Below are positions 48,258-58,714 of a DNA stretch of 64,000 bases, piece after piece. The notes beneath the pieces were generated by a model that saw only the letters and a list, made by a program, of their open reading frames with translations, ran no database searches and was not told the origin of the DNA. Where the stretch lies: assembly GCA_013407085.1 (NCBI GenBank), contig JACCGJ010014378.1, positions 62,001 through 126,000 of the forward strand. Direction: 5' to 3'. The translations under genes and the position numbers were made by a program. Position 1 is the first letter of the stretch, and each line of letters opens with the position of its first letter. The stretch is from Atriophallophorus winterbourni (Eukaryota; Platyhelminthes; Trematoda; Plagiorchiida; Microphallidae).

Positions 48258-49343
48258 GAACTTGTAAAATTGATGTGGATACACACTAGTAGGAAAATCG
48301 ACCACTGTTCTTGGTCATTCCCACGGGACGTGACACAGCGTAGGCGTATTATAGGCTGTTTAGCGGTAAGGTCAAATCAGTGGTGGAGGGTTGACTACTA
48401 CTTAATCATGTTCCCCGTCCTGACTATCAGCCTTGGTCTGACGAAGCTTCTGTATCAGAAGTGAAACGTTACCCCGAAACTGCTCTAACCGATTGCACTC
48501 AAATTTCTTTCCTTTATAAATACACGATCGGTCCCAAGCATATTCTAATCGATCGCTAACTTCAACGAGCCCGGTGTTCGAAAATTGGCCAGTGAGTTGG
48601 TGAGAACAACGGAATATAAAGCCATGTGGGTGAACCACCGCATCTACAACCAAAGTTGCAAGCAGCGTCGCGTAATACCAAGGGATCTAGTGGGAAAACC
48701 TCCGGATAATTCTCGCAAATTGACAAAAACAACGCATCCAAAGTTTTTTTTGAAACAAAGTATCCACCGGGTCATTAAAACCCTATTGGCCGCTCGATTG
48801 AAAGCCTCGAGAATGATGTCGAAACTGCGAGTCGAATTATCCGAAGCGGATTTCTGCAGATTTTGTGGGAAACACGCGGAGGTTTTGGCCACACAAACGA
48901 GCGAATAGGAGAAAGACAAAACCATAAGTTCAACATGTTACTAGAGTTTTATAAGAAAAGTTAATCAGATAAATCTAATATGTCATTATCTAACAACCAG
49001 TATTCTAGTGTTTCGAATTTATCTAATCGGCAACTTTCGCAAGCTGAGCAAAGATTGTTGGAGAAGGGTTTGAATTTCTGCATAAGTAAGAGTTTTATGA
49101 AGGCTGAGTAACTTATCCTCTGTATTGAGTGATCATTAAATGCACTTTCCAATGAACAGGCAGACGCGGTAAGAAACTGTATCGCTGGTGTCATTAAAAA
49201 CCAGGAACAAGGCGATACAAACCTTGATTCAGACGAAAGACAAACACTTCTTACGCTGAAGCAAGATACGAATATAGCCATTACTAAGGCTGATAAAGGT
49301 AAAGTAACGGTAATTTTGAACGAAAGCGATTATTTATTCATGC
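48258..49343 (+). mobile_element. Penelope-like element copy 1, pLTR and RT N-terminal part
   Basis: It begins with about 300 bp of pLTR (48258-48560; it matches 53136-53440) that carries a hammerhead. The N-terminal coding region follows: SELVRTTEYKAMWVNHRIYN, a Cys/His cluster FCRFCGKHAEV, and in another frame LEKGLNFCISKSFMKAE, ADAVRNCIAGVIKNQEQGDT and ITKADKGKVTVILNESDY. The KADKGKxTVIL motif starts the Penelope RT domain. Coding breaks off at the TTAA of the piggyBac element. The RT fingers and front palm are missing between here and 50941. It runs antisense in the CAP gene intron. Confidence 0.88.
48433..48476 (+). ncRNA. Hammerhead ribozyme motif, family A, in PLE copy 1 pLTR
   Basis: CTGACGA (fits CUGANGA), then a stem II hairpin whose arms are CTTCTG and CAGAAG in the consensus (one mismatch here, from TATCAGAAG), then GAAA, then CGTT|ACCCC. 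Upstream CTTGGT can pair with ACC(C)AAG-like sequence after the cleavage site. Stem III is ACGU, a palindrome with no loop, so it could form only as a dimer. It sits on the PLE sense strand in the 5' pLTR. Confidence 0.7.
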
Positions 49344-50940
49344 TTAACCTTAACTGCCTGAATTATTTTACATTGAAATAATTTTTTTCTCCTGCATTTT
49401 TGTGATGAAACTGCTCTCCTTATATGGGGACAGAAAGTATTTTTAGTTTTTTTATATATACGGAAAATATAAAATTGGGACAAATTCGGTACAATCGTCC
49501 TGTGCTGGCACCTTTTTCATTGATTTCCAGCTATAGTCATATGAGACATAAAAGGTAAAAAAAGATTTCTCAATTAAATTTTTTAATGTGAAACACACAC
49601 AAGGTAGAAAATAGGTTGAATAGAAAATAATGTATTTCCTTCATGCAGACATCGCATGGAATGCCGCAAAACAGTTCTTATGCATGTCTAAGCATAAGTG
49701 GACATTGCATTTAGTGCAGAATATCTTCGTCTTTCCAGGACAGTTTTTGAACCTGCATCGGTTTCTTTTTTCTCGACACAAGCACATGTGCCACTTGGTC
49801 CAACCTCACATCGTCGGATGGGGCTCCACACCTTCTTTTGCTGCTAGCGTCTTCACCTCTTAGAGATGAGCGTCCACGTTTAGGAGGCAAGCAAATTTTT
49901 ACAGCTTTGGTAAGGGTGAAAGCTACCTCAAGTTTGAAGGAAGCAAGCTGGAGCGCTTCTTTTTTGGAAGAGAAAGCCTCTTGCAGTCTCTACGATAACA
50001 AAGCCATGAAATAACTATAGCCATGTCAATGAAGTGATAGATCAGACGGTGATAATCTTTCTTTGATTTTATGCTTATTCTATACAAAGAAAGAAGATGG
50101 TCTGCCAAATCGACACCACCCATTGACTTATTGTATCGTTTCACAATTTTAGGGCAAGGTACTTCAATGGACCTCTTTGTAGTTTTATCAAATCTACGGA
50201 CAGTTAATAGAGGATTTGCCCTGGCAAACGTAGACACCAAATTGACTACTTTGTTGTCGTACCAGTGAACCAGGGTGACACTTGAATGTCCCTTCACCAG
50301 TTCTTTCACCTCAAATGAGCCACTGCCTTTTTTCATTAGGCGCTTGTCATTCTTCATGTTTTTGGTAAGCCAGCTAATCGTGGCAGTCTAACTGTGCCGC
50401 AACAAAATATGCCCACATCTGATAAGTATTGCAGAAGGGGCACAGAGGTGAACCAGTTATCAAAAAATACAAGATGGTTCTCATTGGATGAAATCGCGCA
50501 TCATCCCACGATCGTTAGCGAGTACGAAAAGTTTGTAGCCAAACTTTTTACAGTCATCACATGTCGGATGTCACATATTTGAGACAGTCATATTTCGCAT
50601 ATAAAAATATTTCATCATTCGTGTATACGTTGAATCTGTTCAGAAGACGTCTATAAATGAAGCAAAAAATTATCAATGTATATACTTACAACGTTTTTCA
50701 GCCATTGCACGCAGAAAAATGAAGCACGGAGCGAAATTTCACAAGCGTCACCTCACTTCTAAAGTTTGTTGACAACTGGCGCGCCGCATGGCTCAGCCGT
50801 CTCAAACGCATATTAAACGAGAGCAGAACGTGTGCCGATTCCGATACCCCGGTATACGAAAGTGATCTGTTTAATTTAACCTATCATATACCTTCCAATT
50901 TTGTGTACCGAATTTACCCCATTCGACCGTTAAGGGTTAC
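49344..50940 (-). mobile_element. piggyBac-type transposon, internally deleted
   Basis: The ends are TTAA-CCTTAACTGCC at 49344 and CGTTAAGGG-TTAC at 50931-50940. The terminal inverted repeat is CC(C)TTAAC, and one target site is mutated from TTAA to TTAC. At about 1.59 kb it is shorter than an autonomous piggyBac (usually 2.3 kb or more). Its coding region is on the minus strand. It shares subterminal sequence with the MITE at 26989-27229. It splits PLE copy 1. Confidence 0.85.
49640..50580 (-). pseudogene. piggyBac transposase (DDE_Tnp_1_7), broken
   Basis: A minus-strand frame near 50560-50400 gives KKFGYKLFVLANDRG and FFDNWFTSVPLLQYLSDVGI, whose FDNWFTS holds a catalytic Asp. The 144-codon frame 50357-49923 gives KKGSGSFEVKELVKGH, VHWYDNKVVNLVSTF (a third catalytic Asp) and YNKSMGGVDLADHLLSLYRI. 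A shifted frame near 49790-49650 gives the C-terminal cysteine-rich finger, RFKNCPGKTKIFCTKCNVHL then CLDMHKNCF. The N-terminal third is missing and there are at least two frameshifts, so it is a dead transposase. Confidence 0.88.
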
Positions 50941-52132
50941 GCATGAACCACTTCGTATTTAATGAGCTATTATATAGACAAAAAGAAGGGTTGGCAATGG
51001 GTTCACCAATATCTTCAGTACTTACAAACATGTATATGGAGCATTTCGAGAAAAAAGCTCTTAATAATGAAGGGCTTAAGCCAAAATTATGGTGGTGCTA
51101 TGTTGATGACACATTTGTTATCATCGCGAGATCAGTTAGAGGCCTTATTCAACTACTTAAATGAAATAGACCCACGTATTACCGTCACAAAGGAAGTTGA
51201 ATCTTGCACAGGCACTCTTCCATTTCTGGACTGTTTAGCACAAAAATCAGACGGGAAAATAAAAAATTCTGTCTATCGGAAACCTATCGATACATATGCT
51301 GTACCACGATACACTTCCGCTCATCCAAGGCAGGTCTTCAGGTCCATAAGATAGAAAACCTGTGCAGCAACGAAAGAGAACAAAAACAGGCACACCGTGA
51401 AGCGAGCCAAAGGCTCATAGACCACGGTTATCCAAAAGTTTTGTAAAACGCCAATTGATGAAGGTAAAATACCCGTCCGAAAAATCGGAGAAAAATTGGC
51501 GGGATTCCGTTTGTATTCTGTATGTAAAATACACATCTGAAGCGATACGTAGAATCTTGAATCAGGCGGCCATACGCATAACTTATAAGAAAGGGAAAAC
51601 TATCCGTTCGGTTCTGATGCACCTCAAGTATAAGACACCTTTATCTAGCGTTACGAACAGCATCTACAGAATCAACTGTAAGGACTGTTCGGGTGTTTAT
51701 ATAGGGCAAACTTCCAGGGAAATTCACACTAGAATCGAAGAACACGGAAAACGTGTCAGGAGACATACCCGGGATGCGAGGGAATATTAATCCCTCATTC
51801 GTGATTCCGCCTTGGCGGAGCACGTTTTAGATACGAGCCAGAGCGTCAATCTAGACAATGTGGAAATATTGAGATGCGGTATTAAACCGAATAGCGAACG
51901 CCTACATGCGGAGGCGGTCGAATTTGCCAAGGCAGGTCGACTGCCTGTCAATAAGGTGGATGGGGCGGAAATCGCCGCAATCTGGCGCTCGGCACTGACG
52001 CGAATGTAAATCGTTGTTATTCACCTTATACCTAATGGCTAATTAGATTTTATTGTTTTGCTTCAAAAATAGCTTAACCTTAGCCCCGTTCGTTATGTAT
52101 TTTACGCAAGTGGGCCCTGTGTCAACTGACCT
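50941..52132 (+). mobile_element. Penelope-like element copy 1, RT palm to GIY-YIG endonuclease
   Basis: Resumes at NHFVFNELLYRQKEGLAMGS (50943; a Penelope RT hallmark) and continues PISSVLTNMYMEHFEKKAL, WWCYVDDTFVII (catalytic YVDD) and TGTLPFLDCLAQKSDG. After a frameshift comes the GIY-YIG endonuclease: INCKDCSGVYIGQTSREIHT and RIEEH (51660-51750), then, beyond a TAA at 51788, AEHVLDTSQSVNLDNVEI and ERLHAEAVEFAKAGRLPV to TRM. Loss of the RT N-half, the frameshift and the stop make it inactive. Similarity to the second copy ends at GTCAACTGACCT (52132), where the CAP exon begins. Confidence 0.9.
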
Positions 52133-52300
52133 GTTAAGTGAATTCCAGCGGAATTCATTTTGTACCCCAGATTTTCTCCAAAATCTCCACTCGCGTGTTG
52201 CAGGCGTTTGGAATCTCTGATTTTTTCCGCATACTTTTGGGCTGCCTTGGCCAATTCTTGGTCCAGTTCCAACGGAGGGCATCCATGAATCGCGCGCTTG
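52131..52300 (-). CDS. CAP-domain protein, exon 2 (first one found)
   Basis: On the minus strand it follows a TTCATTTCCAG acceptor and ends at a GTCAGT donor. It encodes KRAIHGCPPLELDQELAKAA, QKYAEKIRDSKRLQHASGDF and GENLGYKMNSAGIHLT. HGCPPLEL aligns with KHGVPPLKL of GAPR-1. LQH and GENL carry the His and Glu of the CAP cavity. All four conserved polar cavity residues (His, Glu, Glu, His over the three exons) are present. With the 75- and 155-nt exons it yields about 132 residues; GAPR-1 is 154, so about 20 N-terminal residues (the HN motif exon) are missing and must lie at higher coordinates or outside the window. No signal peptide is visible. Confidence 0.93.
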
Positions 52301-52780
52301 CTGGAAATGAAGTAGAGATAAATTTGAGAAATAGATAAAGAAATTATTCTCAAGTATTACTCTATCCCTTAAACAATCACCGAGGTTCTATTTCTGGTGT
52401 TTTGTTCGATTTCAATAACGCGAGATTGTACAGGTTAAGCGCTTTCACACACTGCACTGTTTGCTAGGGTGATGGATAATTTTCCGATTTTGGCTGGTAC
52501 CAATTCCACACATGCACATAACGGGTAATCAGGATGGAACACATTTTCCCTAACGTGCATCCGCGACAGGAATCGAGACAATAATCTCAAAGTCGCACGT
52601 GAAAAGCCATAAAACTCAAGCCCCCAAAATTACGGCTTGATAATTGGTTATAATAATTTGCGCATTTGTACTTTTTGGATAGGAGAGAACGTTGATGCGG
52701 AAAGAAGTGTAAACTAAATCGCAATTCCTGGCTATTCACCACATTGTACGCGACCGTTTAAACCAAGTGTGTGTTGAACC
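52301..52780. other. CAP gene intron or 5' flank, no gene recognised
   Basis: No CAP first exon or element was identified in this stretch. Confidence 0.5.
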
Positions 52781-52792
52781 TCTTCTTACTGT

Positions 52793-52834
52793 CTCCACCT
52801 AATGACGGCAAACAGCCAGAAAGCGGTAGTGGTG
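52793..52834 (+). ncRNA. Hammerhead ribozyme motif, family B (copy 3)
   Basis: CTCCAC, then CTAATGA (the invariant G5 is changed to A), CGGC-AAACA-GCCA, GAAA, GCGGTA, GTGGTG. Stem I retains CCAC/GTGG. The G5 change should abolish cleavage. About 30 bp downstream it is joined directly to the C-terminal end of a PLE. Confidence 0.6.
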
Positions 52835-52862
52835 TGTAAGGGATGGGGATGTGAGCACCACA

Positions 52863-53440
52863 ATAAGACGCGGTATTAAACCGTATAGCGAACGCCTACA
52901 TGCGGAGGCGGTCGAAATTGCGAAGGCAGGTCCACTGGCAGTCAATAAGGTGGATGGGGTAGAAATCTCCACAATCTGGCGCTCGGCACTACTGCGACGG
53001 TAAATAGTTATTATTCACCTTATACCTACTAGTTAATTAGATTATTGTTTTTCTTCAAAAATAGGTTAACCTTAACCCCGTTAGTTATGTACTTTTACGT
53101 ATGTGGGCAGCTGTGTCAACTGACCTTGACCGTGTTCACTTGTATCGGATTGATTTGGATACACACGGTGAGAAAAATGGACCACTGATCCTGGTCATTC
53201 CCACGAGACGTGACACACGGTAAGCGTACTATAGGCTGTTTAGCGGTAAGGTCAAATAAGTGGTGGTGGGTTGACCGCTACTTAATCATGTTCCCTGTCC
53301 TGACTATCACCCTTGGTCTGACGAAGCTTCTGTGTCAGAAGTGAAACGTTACCCAAAAACTATTCTAACCGATTCCATTCAAATTTCTTTGCATTATGAA
53401 TACACGATCGGTCCCAAACATATTCCAATCGATTGCAGTG
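52863..53440 (+). mobile_element. Penelope-like element copy 2, C-terminal end plus 3' pLTR
   Basis: Starts inside the GIY-YIG region (GCGGTATTAAACCGTATAGC matches 51875) and runs through the end of the ORF (KVDGVEISTIWRSALLRR). The 3' UTR follows, then the pLTR at about 53126-53440, including a hammerhead. It is highly similar to copy 1 and extends about 300 bp beyond the point where copy 1 stops. Confidence 0.88.
53313..53358 (+). ncRNA. Hammerhead ribozyme motif, family A, in PLE copy 2 pLTR
   Basis: CTTGGT, CTGACGA, AG, stem II CTTCTG-TGT-CAGAAG (6 bp perfect), T, GAAA, CGTT, ACCCAAAA. All invariant core positions are present. Stem I pairs TTGGT with ACC(C)AA through one bulge. Stem III is ACGU. 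This is the best family A copy and lies on the element's sense strand. Confidence 0.75.
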
Positions 53441-54845
53441 TGCGTGAGTTTACAGAGCTTGGTTGTAAATGCGAGCACCGGCGCATAGCGGTGACACCGT
53501 AAAGTCTATTGTGTGCAAACGGGGTCATGTTCAATCAATATGTGTAATTGAGTCTACATGTATCTATTTTCACGTCACCAAGGCAACATGTTTTACGCGT
53601 TCTTGATCGGAGAAACGGTCACTCGTGTGCACAAAGTACACAGTTTAAAGGCCACGCGCAAAATTTTCGGGGATTGGAATGGTAGCTAACTCAGCTCGGC
53701 AAACTAATAGATGAAAATGCATCAGCGTAGGCGCTATGCAACATTTGGGCGGTCGATCTCAAGGTTGTATGTTGGGTTTGAGCCGCGATTGCCAAAAGCT
53801 ATTCAAATAACACAGCCTTGTTTGACATACCTTTGGGAAGCATTTTCTAATTCACACATGGAATTGTCCAATTTTTACTCGAAATTTAGTATGCATGATA
53901 TCCGAATCTATGTAACTATTTATGATTGATTTCAATTTTAAATAGTATTATCTATTGTGTTCAATGTTTATTTCAAGCAGCTTAAGGGAATTATTTTTAA
54001 TTCATTCTCGGGGCGCTGGGATCCGGTAACTCCAGCGAATCTGCACAGATGTTAACAGTTAAAATACTGTACAAAGTACTAAGCTAGGGCTGCTAATTTT
54101 CATACTATTTTGGTGACCAATGTATACTGTTGCTCACACACTTGGCACATACACACCACAACGGGTTTCTGGTCGTTTGTCGTCATCAGGTGGCGACAGT
54201 AGGTTTAGGTACTTTTGGTACATGCCTGAGTATGGTGGGGGAAATGCGTAAAGCACAATCCCTGATTTACGCAACCATGTGGATTCGAACACAGCCGTCC
54301 GATTTTAAGTCAATCGTCCTATTCTCTGTGTAACACTGCCACTCCACGGGAATCCTTTAATTAGTTAACATTCAACAACAATGACATTTGTAAAGTCTTT
54401 TTTGAAATATCCACTAACTATTCGAAACAGTTATCGTGTAAAGCATATTTGTAAAACATAGATACACACTACAGATATCGGACCAACGTCTTGAACAATA
54501 CTGGTAAGAAGAAAAAGATTAGCTTTCAACTCCCAAATATACAACGTTCAAAGGCTCTGTCCCCATTATGGGTTATATTTACTGTAAACAGTTGAATACA
54601 TGTTATTCGACTGAACTTAAACCAGAGACGGAACGAGAAAATATACTGTAGACTGAGTTTTGAAACTCAACCGGAGATAATGGTTTGCAACAATGATTTA
54701 TTCCATTTGCATGCTACCGAAAATGCGCACAAGCATATGATTGAAATGGATTTGATTAAAAAGACTTTCATGATTGAATTGGCGATTATCTACTAACCGT
54801 GAACCTTAAAGTTTAACTGATTAATAAACTTTATTCATTGTTTTA
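53441..54845. other. No gene; one family B hammerhead
   Basis: No coding motif is recognised. A family B repeat lies at about 54120-54250 (see the ribozyme entry). Confidence 0.5.
54154..54195 (-). ncRNA. Hammerhead ribozyme motif, family B (copy 4)
   Basis: On the minus strand: CGCCAC, CTGATGA, CGACAAACGACCA, GAAA, CCCGTT, GTGGTG. Stem I forms six pairs including one G-U (CGCCAC/GTGGTG), differing from copy 1 while still pairing. Stem II has lost its complementarity, so activity is doubtful. Confidence 0.6.
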
Positions 54846-54853
54846 AAAATCAG

Positions 54854-56172
54854 CGGAAATGATAACTTTGAATCCTATAGATGAATATAAACAACGTGTA
54901 TCTAACGAATTGGCATACACATATGAACGACGTGAACAATGTAGACTTGTTCGACTGAGTCAACAAGGTTAACTAAATCTTTCATTTTATTGTGACAAAT
55001 AGCCATTTTCATATCGCAGATTTGTGGAAAAGTGCTCAAAACGAATCATACACGGTACCCAGACGTAAATCGTGTGCCGAATGTAGTCTGCAAACTAACT
55101 GCTGCGCGAGTAAAGCCAAATCATCTGCATCGTTTTGTCCTAATGAAATTTGAAATAAGCAAATTTTCTACAAGCCTCAGCAGCTTACTCTGATGAAAAA
55201 TTCCGTCCTATGGTTTAGAATCTTATGAATGAATTATAGCAAGACATCGCACTATACATTGTCTTTTCTATCTCCCATCTCCTATCTCATCAAATACAGA
55301 TTAATTTAAAAAAACCAACCTAAAGTTAGATAAATTTCCATTGAACGTTCCCTGAAAAATTCAAGAGTTCCATTAACTACCGAGTAATTGATAAATATGA
55401 AATTAGAATATTTGGGATGTATGCCTGCAATTTCACATTCGAAATACTCCCGTAATATGTTGAGATTGTGGATAAATGAATATTAGCTTATCTCTGGTAA
55501 ACCCTTAAGTTGACTCACAATAAAACTGACCTACAAAATTTCAACACAAAATTTAATCCAATGAAATCTTCAAGTGTAGTGGATGTGAGTAATACAATAT
55601 ATTTGAAATTAAACGAGATTAACCATTTAACTGCCAATTGGATGAAGCTAGAAATTCACCAAAATCAGTCGCACAAATTCGAACCACTTACCGATTGTGC
55701 TCAGCCACACACTGCTGATTGAAATCCAAATCCATTTGTAAAATTGATCTTTGGAGTTTGCACTTATTCGGCTCAACAAATGGATGAATTATATGTGCGC
55801 GCACAATATATGCATCCATCAAAATCAAGGTCACCGGAGATTGGCCGACTGCTCATTCGACCGCAATACGATGGGTTCGCATTGTTTTTAACGCGACCTT
55901 ATAGAATTGATTTATGTCAAACGGAAAACAAACCACAATCAGGTAAACAACATCCGAGCGAAAACATTTACGTCAAAAAGGTGGTGATGCGATTCCTGAA
56001 CTCAATAATTGTTGTCCCCCTAATGATAATTGTTCTACACAATTTGTTGAAATTTTGGATTGAGTTAACTCACAAAATCGAAGAAGAAGAAGATGTGATT
56101 TGTGCTTATTTATTGATATATGTTGGAGGATTTTCAAGCTTATGGTTTCAACATTCAATTTTTAATGTTTAA
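54854..56172 (+). CDS. Candidate multi-exon gene, unknown product
   Basis: Putative exons: 54854-54967 (acceptor AAATCAG, donor GTTAAC; MITLNPIDEYKQRVSNELAY), 55020-55109 (acceptor ATCGCAG, donor GTAAAG; RRKSCAECSLQTNCCA, a Cys cluster), and a 221-codon frame 55510-56172 with a single TGA at 55720. The last part includes RLLIRPQYDGFALFLTRPYR and two hydrophobic segments (VVMRFLNSIIVVPLMIIVLH and ICAYLLIYVGGFSSLWF), so a membrane protein is possible. The first two exons join in phase, and the third join is unclear. A 60-nt segment GTGCTC...TTGGAG around the TGA could be a frame-keeping intron. No family was recognised. It may be a pseudogene or chance. Confidence 0.3.
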
Positions 56173-58080
56173 AGAGGAAGAAATCCTTATACAAGATTTC
56201 GATTGTAGATCTGGCTCACAAGATGTTTTTAAGTTTGAAGAACAGTTCATTCTCCTGGTTTAGGAAATGTATTCGCCCTTTATAGATTATTACTCACAAT
56301 GTTAACGAGTAATTACTTTTATATAAAGCATGTATACACAGCAAATAAATAGCACCGACTGCTGCATCTAATGCTGGCGATGGCAAATAAGCTTGAGCAA
56401 TGGTGAGTGATCCACATTTTATTAAAAACTGGATCACGGGTGTCAGATTTTCTCAAGGTCACAGTTTGATTACGGGAGAAATATTTAAAGGTTGTTATTG
56501 GACGATAGGTTCGCCATACACTAAGTTAGTTGTATCGTGCTGAATCCACCCAAATATACATTATGACATCATCCAAAAATGCGGAGTCATGCGGATGCTC
56601 TAGGCATGCCATAATTTTCATATAAACAGCATAGTTTTTATTCTGGACTCAAGTTAAACTTATACGGATGAAATCCAGATAATATCGGTCAGAATAGCAA
56701 AATGGTAGTACTCTTATAGTGAACAGTAACAAATTTAATGTAATTCACGATTTTACAATAAGGAAAATTATTAGATGTGTAAGTGAACGCAATGGCATTG
56801 ACGAACAGTAAGACACCTGTGGTGGTTTCTAGGCCTTCGTTTACTTACCAGTGGTTGTATGCGTATGTTTTGATTCCAAAATTCATAAGCTAAAGACCGT
56901 ATTGCATTCTGATACATTGTAAAACAAAACCCGGACAAAAGTGATTTTGGCTTATGAGCTGATTGATTGTAGCATAATTGTAGCATGTGTTTTTTTTAGC
57001 GAATTCCGATCGACAGTGAATGATTATGCCGATGATTTCCAAAAACAATTATAGGGCATTAGAATAACGTTTTGAACAAGTGCATCGGGAAGAAAAGAAG
57101 AAATGGATGTATTTGTACATGCGAATTCTCGAAAATCGGATTATTTTACTCTCACAAAATTTAAGATTATTGTAGATATAAAAGCAAGGATTTTCGGGAG
57201 AGATTCAAACATATTTTATTTTATTGTAATGAATATTAGGAAACGAATTGAACGAAAGAATTCCAGAATATTGCAAGCATCGTATATGGGACAGGATGCA
57301 AGATTCAAGATGTAGGCGATGTTGCGAAGCAAACTGTCAATAGTAGGAGAGAATTGCTTTAAAACTTGGAATTTGAAACATAAGTTTATTGATTTCCGGA
57401 TTTTTCAGGAATTCATGGACGTCAAAGTTGATTTTCATCAACGACGGGTTGAAAATGCTGAAAATCGACGTAGCTGCTTTGCTGTCAGACGCAACATATT
57501 GTAAGTTAAATATACATTATTTTCGAAATGGAGCAAACGAGGTACTTCAAGGTAATTTAAGGTCGGCCTAGATTGCATAGAGGTAGCGTTGTCGTACGAA
57601 TCGTCCTGATGAAAACAGCAGAATCTCGTCTAATGGAAAATGGATGCAATTTGGATTTTTCTACGAAACCGCTTTACCCGTATGCTCAAACTTGTGAACA
57701 TTTATTCTTTGACACAATTTCTAACCAATGCTGAAAAAGAATCCTTTTTATGACATTTTAATAACGGCTCTCAAACATGCCCCTCAGATAACCTGTGTTG
57801 TATTCTTGGGTAATTCTACTATTAAAGTTAGTAATAATGATTTTGTCTCGGGCAAATGTCCAAGAAAGTTCGAGAGGGCAGAAAAAATGAACATGCACAA
57901 CACTACGTAAATATCTGTTGGATCTACAAACCCTATATTAACAAAGCCATTTTCAAAAAAATCCAATGAATATTTTATCCTTAACGCTTTGTAATCCCCA
58001 AAAATGGACGCCAGGTACATCTTATTATCCTCAAATTTGTTAAAATGAAATGCATGTTATGTTTACCCGTAAACCACCTG
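56173..58080. other. No gene or element recognised (1.9 kb)
   Basis: AT-rich sequence with only short frames and no named repeat. Confidence 0.5.
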
Positions 58081-58194
58081 AGACAAAACACAGAAGGATC
58101 CTGTTCAAACAAATGTGTCCAAACACATATAGATAGAGTTTCAACCCATGATCACTATAGAAAATAGCCCATTTGCACGCATTTCAATCACACA

Positions 58195-58242
58195 CATACT
58201 GCACGACATGTTTCGCGCTGTTTGCACTCATCTGGTATGGGC
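58195..58242 (-). ncRNA. Hammerhead ribozyme motif, family C (copy 4, mutated)
   Basis: On the minus strand: CAGATGA (U4 changed to A), stem II GTGC-AAACA-GCGC, GAAA, CATGTC. The core change predicts no activity. Confidence 0.55.
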
Positions 58243-58429
58243 AGTGGGATCGGGAACCGCAAGCGATTAAAACGGTGTAAGAATTGTAGATATGTGGAGC
58301 TTGTATGCCACTGTTGGATAAGAATGGTACGACCAACCTGTTCAAGCAAATGTGTCCAAACACATGTTGATAGTTCTTTTAACCCATGGTCATGAACAAA
58401 AAAGCTCATTTGCACGCATTTCCAACGCA

Positions 58430-58483
58430 AACACACCCCTACCTGATGAGTGCAAACAGCACGAAACCGGTCATGGTGTGTGC
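58430..58483 (+). ncRNA. Hammerhead ribozyme motif, family C (best copy)
   Basis: CTGATGA (58443-58449), stem II GTGC-AAACA-GCAC (4 bp, loop AAACA), GAAA (58463-58466), CCGGTC, then ATGGTGTGTG. Every invariant core base is present, cleavage is expected after GUC, and stem III is the perfect palindrome ACCGGU with no loop, a layout that favours dimeric folding. ACACACC upstream pairs with GGTGTGT downstream for an outer stem I, with an internal loop next to the core. Confidence 0.8.
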
Positions 58484-58714
58484 GCGCGCGTGTGTGATGG
58501 AAATGCGTGCAAATGTGCTTTTTTTAGATTCCTTGTTGAGTTTAAACCTTTAAAATGTGATCGATACAGGCACATTATTATAAAGTTTGTGTCTGATTTT
58601 CTCTTTTCAAGATTCAAGATTCAAGATATCAGAATGAGTGAGCCCGATACCGCCTAATGAACCACAGCTTCTACAATCAGACGAGACTCCTATTAGAATC
58701 ACTGCGGTAATTTC

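Larger units (their letters stand above)
58100..58530. repeat. Family C HHR repeat pair, head to head
   Basis: An 85-bp unit (CTGTTCAA.CAAATGTGTCCA to CATTTGCACGCATTTC) occurs twice in direct orientation (58103-58186 and 58337-58422). A family C hammerhead follows each: minus-strand at 58195-58242 and plus-strand at 58430-58483. Around the second, AAAAAAGC.CATTTGCACGCA and its near reverse complement (58399-58526) give the ribozyme a greatly extended outer stem. Confidence 0.7.

Noticed and set aside
50394..50582. 62-codon plus-strand ORF in the piggyBac element
   Set aside because: It is the antisense shadow of the transposase segment that encodes FDNWFTS on the minus strand.
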